NCBI GenBank assembly: GCA_030248065.1
Contig: JASAMV010008818.1
Span: 1 to 64,000, forward strand
DNA: 64,000 nucleotides
From: Rhynchonema sp. JSB1_4
Taxonomy: Eukaryota > Nematoda > Chromadorea > Monhysterida > Xyalidae
Direction of reading: 5' to 3'
This document shows, piece by piece, positions 40,501-52,500 of the stretch. Within the stretch, counting starts at the first letter, position 1; each line of letters begins with the position of its first letter. The translations under genes were made by a program, and so were the position numbers. Under the pieces are notes generated by a model. It ran no database searches, was not told the origin of the DNA, and saw nothing but the letters and a program-made list of their open reading frames with translations.

Positions 40501-43500
40501 TTGGAGATGGAAAGATTTCCGAGACATACATAGTTGTATTTTTTAATTGTACAGAGCGGGGTGGTCGGAAAGAAGCTCAAACGAGACAAACTGGTGTCAG
40601 TGCAGTAGTGCACGTGTGTGACAACACAAGTGTTGCTCTGTAAAGGATTTTGTCATCTGGTTACTTTTGTTTACCATGAGGTGCGCGTTGCAATGGAATT
40701 ATTTGGCATTATTCGCGCTCTCCTACTGTAGTTCGCATGTAACATCAGATTATGAATACTCCAGTGGTTGCATTTCGAAATGCACGTGCATAGCACATTG
40801 AGTCGCTCGTTTCGAAAGGTGAGCTTCTTTGTGACCGCTCTACAGTTGGTTAAATCGAATTTTCAGTTGATCTTGCCGTGTGGTTTTGACACACTTACTC
40901 TGATACAATGAGAGTCGTTAGATTTCCGCCCATTTCAAGCCCGAACCTGGTATTGGTCGCACAATGACTTTCTAAGAATTTTGTCAATTTTTTTCCTGAA
41001 TCGTGAAGCAGGATAGTGACGGGGCAATGACGTTGCGTTGCGCGATCACACGCAAAGAATGCAGTCAGTGAAATGTTTCAGACCCGCAGCAACGTGGGTG
41101 CTCTGCTGGATTATTTTCAGATGAAAATGTTTTGTGAGAATCACAAATAGCACAGTGGTGACTGAACGTGAAAATCAGGATTGATTTTGATGAATCCTTA
41201 TGTGGTCATTGTCCGACCAATATCAACCACTCGACGGACAATTACCCCTCATTCACCATTCCAACCGATGTTGTGCCTGATAATCAGGTTCGTCTGGTGA
41301 CCGAGGATACGCTCAACTTCGCACTATCGATGCGAATGAAAGGCGTCGCGGCCGGGCAGTTCATGGCCGATTTCAGACGAAAATTTGCGTCCACAATTGC
41401 GAGCGTGCTGGGAGTACGACCCGAACAGATTGAATTGATCAGTGTACAGGTATGGACAGGCCCAAACTCGTTTTGCGGCACAATGTTTGCATGTTCGAGG
41501 GATTTTTGTGTCAACTTCATTGGCAGAAGTTATAGCGCTGCGGAAACAGTTGTGGCTGTCGGGAAAATAGGATAGCAGAACTGTGACAGTCATGAAACGG
41601 TTAAGAACGCCACATTTACAAGGTAAAGGCAAACTACGCCAACACGAGCCCGATTTCGAAGGTGTTATGCTTACACGACGAATAGAAAGAGAAAATCCTC
41701 ATGCGCACCAGGTTGTATTCTGCAACGTGTAACACCTCCCAAATCAGCAGCCACGTATGAATGTTTCACAAATCTGCCACCTCCCAAATCAGGCTCGTGT
41801 TGGCGTAGTCTTACTATAACTGTAGCGCAGCAGAATCAAAGTTAAATTTGTCTTGATCGCGTTTCCTTTTATCGCCTGATGTTTCACCAATTGTATATAT
41901 GTACAAACGTGCAGGAGACGCGCGACGACACGCACCGGCACCGAGCCAATCGACGTCGTCGTCTGCGTCGAGGCGGCAGCCAGCCACGTGGCAGATTGGT
42001 GCGCGACGACTCGGTCTCGGACAAGGAGCTCGAGGAAAATATTGTGGAAGTGTTGTTCACGGTCGGTGTGCGGTCTGGTTTTAGCTTATCTGCGTCACTC
42101 ACTTTAGAATCAGTCGTGGTACATACGGTACTTCCCAGTTCATGTCACCCCAACTTTACTTGTCCATTTCTTTGTCATTCAGGTGTCGCAAGGCGATTCC
42201 ACCTTCTACAAGCCATCGTTTGTGCGTCGCCGTCTCGAATCCGCGATGAACGAACTCAAAGATCAACTGAACGTGCCTGTGGTCGCACTAGGTTGGCGGA
42301 ATTTGGCTAATAGTGTTGTAGTTAACGCGTGTGCCTAAAACTCGTAAATAAGCCAATGAAATAGCACACGTGCATAAAATGACCTGCATCAAACTGCAAT
42401 ACAATAAGAAGTCCATGACACGGGGTTTACCGTTTTTTTATTGTCATTGTCAAACTTGATAATGTTTCATGCACTTTTGTAGTGACCGAAGTGTGCCGAC
42501 GGGATTTATGTGTGCGCGGCGATTGTCGCGATCGACTGATGTTGCATGACAAGCAGGTTGGTGGAAGGCTCTTGGTTTGACGTGTCATGATGATGGCCAA
42601 CTAAATGGGATTATACAAATGTCGTAGACGCTAGACGTGAACGCAAAGCACAGCATGAATGTTTCTGCTGCTCATTTGCGACTGCTCAACTTTGTATTGC
42701 GTGTACTACATTAGTATTAGCCACTAAATGGCTGATATTGATGATGGAGACGGCGTTATCACAACAAGACAAACAAGACCAACCCGTTTGTTTGCAGGTG
42801 AGCGTTGTGACCGACAGCGAGACGGCTGACGTGTTCATGTCACCGACACACAAACGCAACTATGAATGTTTGTGTCAGCAGGGATTTGGAGGTATACCAT
42901 ACGTTGATTTAGGTGTAGTGTAATTATAAACAGCATTTTCAAATTGAATTAATCTGTGGTGAGTTGGTCAGAGCTGATTGCTGTCGTCAAAACATTGGGT
43001 TTTCGCGCGGATCCGGCCCGCGTCATTATTGAGCATGTATTGGATGAACTAAGTGCGTCAGCTATTTTGCAGTTAGCCCAAAGACGCGCTGATCAACCCA
43101 ATTAAATCGAGCCAATACTTCCTTGTTTCAGGCAAACGTTGTAACGTTGCCGTGAACGCGTGCAGTCGCGACCCGTGTGACGCACACGAACTATGTGTGC
43201 CGCTTGAAACATCAGCCGGCTACACGTGTGTATGTGCTGCTGGACCGATGGCTGCGTTGAAATGTCCCGCTGACAAGTGTACGCAAGGCGGTTGCGCTGC
43301 TGGTTGGTTTCGGGGATTGTTTCTGAGAAAGATAATAAATTTTTTTTGATTCGTACTGCCAAGATGTGTGGTTTTGATAAGAAAGTTTGTGATGCTGGCC
43401 TGACAACTTTATGGATACCATGCGGGCGTTGACAAATTTGTCTTGGTACAGCCTCCTGAGCACTAACTTTGACCAGCGTAAAAGACCAATGCATCACCAC

Positions 43501-46500
43501 CTGCTCTTACGCTGGTCAAGATTCAAACTCTATCACTTTACTCGGTTGAATAAACAAACTAAGGTCATCACTGCGCCCGTGCGCAAGAACGTAAAAACCA
43601 AAGTGGGTATTTCCAAATGCAGTCACACCTCCGCATGGTGAACCTCCACATAGTGAATAGTGAACGAATGATCGGTCCACAAATTGAGGTAATGCTCCAA
43701 AGATGTGGTTCGCTACATAGTGAATATTCCGCGCACAAAATAGATCCCAAACAAATTAAATAGTCGTTTCTCGTTCTGTTCACTGCATGGAGGTTTCACC
43801 GTTGGCATTCCTTGACACACACACACCTGCAGGTCAACCGATGAGTTTCACGGGCAACAGCTACCTGCGCTACACGCTGTCCACCCCATTGAGTCGACGG
43901 CTCGATATGGAGATTGAGATCCGGACGATGGCACCTAATGGCGTCATCATGCACATGGCTGGACACAACGACTTTCACACGTTGGAGGTACATATGTACA
44001 CATGTTATATTGACTATATGTGTAGTTATGTTTTAATGTGTTTTGTAAGTTAGTTGCGTGCTTCAGACAGATTTTTGGAGGATCGAATAGGCTTTTTTCG
44101 TGTGCTTATATAGTCTTTCCGTTTTATAACAGCCCAGAGGCGGTATACAGAAAATGTTTCAACGCCTTGAAAACAGCAGTCATCAAAACACACAGCCCTC
44201 GACGTGGTGATGATACGAGGTGACAGCTGTTCAAGGCGTCGAAACATGCGTGTAGACTTGATAGGAACTGAAAAAAACAAACTGTTGCGAACTGCAAACA
44301 TTTGCTGTATACTTTCTTTGGACCGAGAATAAAATGAAAGACTATACATGGGAAACAATATCACCAGTTCGCAAAACATTTCTTGATTTTACTATCAATC
44401 TAATTGTACTTTTCACGTTCCACATCAAATGCAAATGTGTTTATGGTCAACTGCGGTTATTGATATCAAACTTGGCGATGGGACCAACAAACCATCCGTG
44501 CCGATCTGTTCTGCCATGTGTTTTATTGAAACTTGTTTGGAGTTTCCCGGAATGCACTAATTTCCGCCAACAGAAAACAACTTCTACGCTTTTTTCACAT
44601 GTAATCAGTAAATTTCGAAACATACTTTGTTCGAAAAAGGCACCTGGTCGAACTATATCCGGCCACGCGCGAAGCCAACGATATCGGCCCGTTTTAGGTG
44701 CGCGGCGGTTACGTGATGTACTCGTTCGACTGCGGTTCCGGTCCGGGTCAGGCGCTCGTATCCGACCAGTCAGTCACCGACGGCAAATGGCACAACGTGA
44801 CCGTGCGCAGACGCGGAAGTCACGTGAAACTGTCGTTGGACCGGAAATATCACGCCGAAACATTCTCAACTGGACCAAACACTGTAATCAATCTAGACTC
44901 GAATGATGTCTACTTCGGTGCAGAGGTGAGAGTGGTTTTGGGCAAGGTTTTTTTGATGGTGAAGTTAGTTTAGTTGGTGTGCGCGGAAACCCAGATAGCT
45001 TTCGTGGAATTACACTAAGTTTTCGAGTTCGAAATTATAATTGGCCGTGCGCAGACATTTCTCTGAATAGAGTTTCTCCGGCAAGACATTGGTTTGACGA
45101 AAACTCGAATTCATATTTTTGCCGAGTCTCGAGAACTCAAGCTTGTTTCATGAACTGCCGTCTATAAGCCGTTTTATCGGTTAATCAGAAGTCGATGCTC
45201 AATTTCAGTCCCGCATTGACAGCCCACCCACAGCGAAACAGTATAATGCACAACGTATTGAATCTGTTGACAAACTGAATTGAGAATACAACAGTGCACA
45301 AACCACACGCACAACCTAATGTTTCACATACACGCCCAGGTTCAACCGCATCCCAATCTGTACGGTTATGACGAGATCAGCCGTGCATTCATCGGTTGCA
45401 TCAATCAGATCTACATCGATTCATTCCAACTGCCCCGTTCCAAACCGGGACTTCGCGTGTTCAACGTCGAATTCCACTGCAAAGATTCATTCATCGCTGG
45501 CGTCTGCAGCAGTCAGCCGTGCCTGAATTTCGGTGCGTTTGTTTTTTAGGGTCATTTGGTGCTTCCCCGCACTGACGATGACCTGGGGCACCGTCTGTGT
45601 GCACTTCCTGGTAGCCGGTAAAACGCTGTATATTTGATATTTGGGCACGTGAAGTGGTAGGGAATTGGTAATTTTTATTCACTACCGCGGTTATACTGGC
45701 GGAAAAACCGGTTTTTTATATTTCGTGAAAAAAGCCGAAAAAACGATAAAGAACTGCAGTGTGGAAGGATAGGGAAAGCCCAAATAAGATATTTTCGAGA
45801 CATGTTACTGTTAGCACGGACACTACATGGTGGTGTCTATGGGAAAGTTGTCCAGAAATATCGCTATCATGAGTGCAATCTATGTGCAAGTCAAAGCTTA
45901 CACGCTCGGTAGCAACGCAGTCCATCCTCCCCATAGTGACGATCAAAGATCAGCTATTATCGGTCACTGGGTAGGGTTTCGCTATTAGACGTGTGTACTA
46001 CATGCACTAAAACACATGTACTGGTATGTGCCTGCCGCCGCAGTATGTTTATATACACGTGCTATATGTTTATACATGGCAGGCACATGCATCCAACAAC
46101 TCGGCGACACCTACACGTGCGATTGTGCGACGCGGTACACTGGTCGTCATTGCGAGATCGATCGTAACCCATGTGCGTCTAGTCCGTGCGCGCTGGGTGC
46201 GACCTGTGAGAATAGATTGCGCAATGAATATAGATGTGTGTGTCCGCCAGGCGTGACCGGGAAGAATTGTGAACAGAATGGTATGCGATTTATTGTGTTA
46301 TGGATTTTATTATCTTTTAGTTTTATGGCCTTTGTTTTGGGTGATGATTGGATAAGATCTGCTTCAGCTGCAGTAGATTTACTAGGGCCACTGATTTCGG
46401 CCGGTGTGAAGCTTGTTCGTGTCAGCTGTCTGGAGGGGGACAATCTTGACCCTGATCGAAGTCCGGGGAATGACAAATCTCCAAATCCAGTGGTGCACAT

Positions 46501-49500
46501 TCACGAGACAAAAACGGTGCCGAAGCGGAACGACCATTGTGTTTTTACCAGTACACACCGTGAATGGCATTTACAGATGCAGAGCAGAGACTGTAAATGT
46601 CCAAGTTATTTAATTGGTTGAAATGGCAACAGTGTAATTTTGCGTTGTTCAGGTGACGTGACCACGTGTGCATCCAAGCCGTGTCAACACGGCGGTCAAT
46701 GTATCCAGCGGGATTCGTATTTCGTGTGCAATTGCACCAGCGCCTGGATGGGACCGACTTGCGAAGATAAACGCGGTCTGTTTGTTATTATGTTGGTGTT
46801 TTTGCTCATTTTCAAGACTGAAGTAAATCCGGAAATAAAAGTACCTTGCATATTACCACTGTGTGGGTATTTGTATGAAGGGAAACTACGCCAACACGAG
46901 CCCGATTTCGGAGGTGGTGTGCTTGCAAAACGAATGGAAAGAGACAATCCTCATGCGCCACGCTGTATTCTACAACGTATTACATTTCCCAAATGCAGCC
47001 ACGTATGAATGTTTCACTAACCTTCCACCTCCGAAGACGGGCTCATGTTGACGTAGTGTCACTACACACATGGTGCTCACGCTGTGCAAATTCTGATGTT
47101 TCACCCCACTACATATTGCAGACGGTGAGTCGCACATTATCGGCGCCCCGTTCGGCCTGACCTGGCTGGAAGTGGCTGCCATCGGGATTGCTTCATTGGC
47201 GTTGCTATTGTTGGCTGTACTGTTGTGCTGTTGCTGCAGACGACACTCAAGGCGCTACAGGTATGCTGATTGGGGATGGGTATTGATTGATTCATTGTCT
47301 GAAGTGAAATTACAGACACGACTTCGATGTTAGCATGGTCGAGCCACACCTACGGAAAGCACTCAGCTCAATCATGTGCTGAACCCATGTATACTCCATG
47401 ATTCAGTCTGGGGATTCTTATGCATCAGTTTTTGACTAAATGACGAGTTTTCTCTAAATGCCGATAGATCTCAAATCTGACGATTTGTTGATTGCTCTGA
47501 AATACCATTGTTCTCGCGCAGATATCACAAAGCGCCGTACATGCAAGCCGTCAACAACGAGATTCTGATCGACGCCCAACCGCCGCATCTTCGCAACCCG
47601 CACTGTGTTCTGGGCACCCGGGCGACGGCTGATATTGTGCCCGCACCCCCCTTACCACCCAGGGCCGGTGGCAGGTCGCAACAAGGAGGGTACAAACCCA
47701 CGCCACCGCATTCCAAACTCAGCAATCTGCAATCGGCACAGTTAACCGGCCTGCCTACCGGATTGGTTGGTTCGGTTGATTGATTGATTGGTTGTTCAGT
47801 CCGCCCTCGTTGTCATTATTCGTCACTTGTTTGGCACACACAGTATACTAGTATGTAGTTGATGACATTGTTGGGACGAAAATATTGTCGAAAAATATTT
47901 TATACTGATTGACTACTGGATGATATCAAACCTTGGTGACTGGATCTGTCTCGGTCACATGAATGTGAAACGCGAAACGGCCACGGATACTTTGAGGGGT
48001 ACTGGTCCGTTTGATCACCCGTAAAACTGTTTCTGCGCGCAAATCTCACGCGCTGGTCTATACTTGCGGGCCGGAAAAAAAACCGTTTTTTTTCCGGAAA
48101 AACCGCGCTGTCTTTTCCGGCCGAAAAAAACGCGTTTTTTCCCCCTTTTTTTTTCCGGAAACTTTTTCCAAGGCAACTTAAAAAAACCTTTCCAAAATAA
48201 TTAGAAACAAAAACATCTTCTCTCCAAATTTAAGCGGGTATCCTTAAGTACTGGAAAAATATTTGGAAAAAAAACGGTTTTTTTTCCGGAAAAAAAACGG
48301 TTTTTTTTCCAAAAATATATTTTGCGGAAAAATACGCAAGTATACGCTGGTCAAAATCACAACTTTCCGCTCTTAACTAATATGTAACTCACAATTGGCG
48401 CCTTATTTTGATCTGAAAAAAACCGGCTTTGATAATGAACAGCCATTTTCTGCTACCGTCATGATGCGCAACTCAATTACGGTAGATGATGTTTCACACG
48501 TACATAGGTACGTCCATTATCTATCGCGGACCGAGGCGGCGGCAACAGTCCACCGCACAAGCACAGCATCGACTATGGCGCCAGCCAAGAACAATCGTCT
48601 TCGTGTGGCGGTGCTGACCGGTTTGTTGATTGTTGTTGTTTACGGCCGTGCATTGAGCACACCTGATGTTGGATGCCACAAGCGCATTATCGTTTTGTTA
48701 TTAGAACTGCGTTTCATCTATTGAGTATTGTTGGTATTTTGTCTCTGCCGAAGCGTATAGTCCGTCCACCACCTCATGGCACTTGTGTTGCTGCTGGCTG
48801 GTTTGTTCCCTTCCTCCACGTTCTAATGAAAGAGAAATTGAGTTTCCAATATTTTTGCCTAATTGCTGTTTTTTGATCGCTTGTTTTTCGATTTTAATTT
48901 GATTTAATTTTAAATTTGACAACAACACAAACCAGGAGGGGGGAGACCAGCCGCCGCAGAAGCACCCCCCCCCTTTCTGTCAACTCTTTAGGCTGAATTA
49001 GTACCGCTGGTGAAACATTTATTTATGATTCTCGGCGAAAATGGTAAACAGCCAGTGCGCATGTGTCAGGTATTACATGCATCACACACACGTCACAACG
49101 GTGCGTGGTGTGACACGAAACAACAATTATACAAATTTCGGCGTATTGATATGTGATCAACTCGGGTCTTCTACTGAGGTCCTCAACTCACACCGAACGC
49201 CATGTATTATTTGGCGCAGTGCCCGCTTAGTACTGCTTTAGTTGACGATTTTAGTTGACAATTTCAGTTGACCACATATCAATTAGCCCGGATTTCAAAT
49301 GAAATTGCAAACCCTGATTTTGCAGGTCCGTCGCACAACAAGCACAACCGCCACTGCCACCACGTATGGGGCGAGCGGCCGACTATGGCTCGGCGGCCGG
49401 CTCGTTGGAGGGATTCGATATGATGATGGGCAAGGGTACGTGTTGTTGTTGTTGTTGTATGTTCTAACATTTAGTGCGCTTTTCGTGTTGTGACATACAT

Positions 49501-52500
49501 AGGTCGTGCGCCATAGCAAGTATGGAATTCAGTCCAGCTGAGAAACACTTGACATGAAAATGTCAGTCACCCAGCTGCACGCTTGCATGAAACATGCGCA
49601 GCTGCCCCAAAGGCGGTCGCACTGGAATAAGAAACTACTCAACAATCATCGCTCGTGAGCGACATTCCTACGCACACGACACGACACTAATATTGCGTGA
49701 ATGTTTGTGCACAGACGCGAACGATTCGTACCGGGTGCTCGACCCTCGTCGGAGTCATCATCGCGCTCCGCCACCGCCGGCGCACCGACATGAGGACTCG
49801 TTGGATAGACTGAAACACGATGCGAGACAGAATGATGGTGCGTTAGCTTATGGTTTGGGGCAAGATTTGTTATTGTCTGTGTTGTCATTGTAGTGGTTGA
49901 CTGGCAAGCAGTTTACTGTGGTCCGCTAGTGGAGTGAAACATCAATAATTGCAGAAATCATCCAAAAACGAGCGGGTCGCGGCCGACAGCCGTCGTTGGC
50001 CAACAGCATTCAGTGTTTGGCTGAAGACGATGACGTCATGCAGATTGGCGGTATGTATGTATGCTAATTTTCTCTTTAATTGTATTAATTATTTGATATT
50101 ATTTTATTGTCACTTTAGTTTTGTACAGGCATGCTAATGTATTTTTTCGATCAGTGAGCGACGTAGTTATAGATATGGCAACCCCGCTCTCTGTTATTGT
50201 GATTATTATCGTAATGAAATTCATTCGTCATAACAGTCGGAGGCGCATTGCATAAGTTGGTTGACGCAAATAGCATATGGTTTGCACCAACCATTCTACC
50301 ATTATTATCCCCCCAATATCGTTTTGTGCTCGTACCTATTTGTGTGCATGCGATCACAATTGCAGCAGTTGGCCCGATCGACTGGGCATCAACCGCTGAC
50401 CGCCAGCACAACGGTGGTGCAGCAGCACCGATGAGCACCCTCGATCTCAACTCGCTCCCACCGGGCGTCTCTGCGATCGACGACCTCGAGTACGATATAC
50501 ATACGGCGCATGAAACATCAGATTTGCTGCGTCGTCTCAACGATGATGAGCAGCAGGATGGTGGTGGTGCTGCGGCACTGAAGAGTTCGCCGGCTTTCCG
50601 TCGTCAACTGATGCAGCTGCAGCAGATCGCCGTTGAAGCGAACGAAACGGGCGGACACGTTGTGCGGAGGATCACGCCGAAGCCGAGTGCGAAGGGAAAA
50701 CCCATGAAAGGTTACTATTGTGCATTCCCCATGTTGGTTGTGATTGTTGATATGTGAAACATTATGTTTGCCAGTCAAGTCGGCGGTAGTTTAGTGCGAA
50801 TGTCCGGTCTTGTGAAGCCCGAAATCGGTTGATATATTTAGATGCGTAGCTGTCGAAGTTTTGTTTTTGTGTACCGATCACCCGGTTAGCAACGTCAGGG
50901 TTTATTTTTTTTAGATCGGCTACTAGCTAGAAGAAGCGACAGAAATGAAAAATTTGCTGCTGATATGCCCATTTACTAGCTTTTTTGTCCCAAATCCAAA
51001 ATCTACTAGCTCTTGCACCGCTAAATTTGAAAATTTGCTTACTTCTGAAAAAATCAGTTGATAAGATAGCTAAAAAGCCACCAAATTTGGTGAAAAAATC
51101 CATGAGCAACGCACACAACAGCCACTACTTCCTAACTAAGCCTAAGCGCAATTACCGTTGTACAGTTGTTGCGCCGTCGAGTCTGCGCGAGGACGAATAC
51201 GTGACGATGCGGCCGGTGAATCGCAAAGGCAGCGGGGGATCCGGCTCGGCACAAGGTGGAGGGCAGCGACAACCGCTACTCACGGATAGACACAGACACA
51301 ACAACAGTGATGATGAGGATGGTTAGCGGTCAGGGAGGGTGATTGAAGGGCTGCACCTGCGCAAATTCAAAGATGGTTGACGCACATCGTCTTCCCACTG
51401 GCTCGTTGACGCTCAAGGTCGCGCGACCAGTGCTCGTAATGAGAGCAACCAATGATGATGTGTTTTTTTTTGCCAAGCCTCAGTAAATAATTGGCGCGTG
51501 GATGAGCCTGTGGGAAGTTGTGCGTCACTCATTTTGCGGTACAGGCTGGCTCTCTATGGTGCCGTGATCCAGAGTCGTTATTTAGGTCACCGCATGAGCA
51601 ATGTTCATTCATTGTTTGGAAGCGCAGGTTGAAGGTTTACAGCAGATTGGGCACCAAAATGTATTTTACAAATGTTCACTGTGTATGTGTACGGACAGAA
51701 AGAGCCTTTTAAACTGTACATCTAGCTGCACGATTGAGTCGAATTTCTAATCTCGACCTCAACTAGAAGTTCAGTTATAACACGGGGTCGTTTGTTAAAG
51801 TTGAACCAAGAACAACAGGAAACACTATACGGTATGTGTGTGGGAGAGTGTCACTGTGGCCAGGCTGGACTGCAGCCCATTGTTGTTGCAGATGGTGACG
51901 CGGATTCGTGCGGTGCCGTGGTACAGTACGAGCAGCACACAACGGCTGCAGCTGCCAATCAGTATCGATCGGCCGATATCAAACCGATCAGTCGATTAAT
52001 GGACACTCAAGGCCATACTTACGATGTGCCGCCAAACGTACAGAGGATACGAGCAAATGGGGAAGCCGACAAGGCGCATAGTGATGCAATGGTAAGACCG
52101 GGCATTCTGTATTATTTGTGAACGCTTCGGAGATTATTTTTGTCGAACTGCATAAAATGTATGCTACTCTTGTGAGCACGTAGTTTGTTCCCAGCTGGGT
52201 TGTTGTATTATTATGCTCGTTTGTTACTGATACAAGATGGTCTAGCCGCAGTGAGTTTTGCCGGTTTCGCCCTGTTTTCACAAACAGACGGCACATTAGG
52301 ACCTCGTCAGTGTGAATGCACCCACTGGTCACGTGAATGCACGAAGGCCGAAGCTTCGTATGTGCACGAACTTGATGACAAACACAGTCAGGGGCGACTC
52401 GTGTGCGTCTGGTGGTTCGCTATACGCGTGGCACCAATAATCGAAACCAACACCACCATATTTATCTGTTTTTTTCTGTTGTTTCAGAGCGGTGTGGGTG

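Noticed and set aside
48059..48344. A/T-rich ccgg-punctuated stretch as a simple-sequence artefact
   Set aside because: Perfect 10-bp inverted ends and an exact 8-bp duplication show it is a transposed element.
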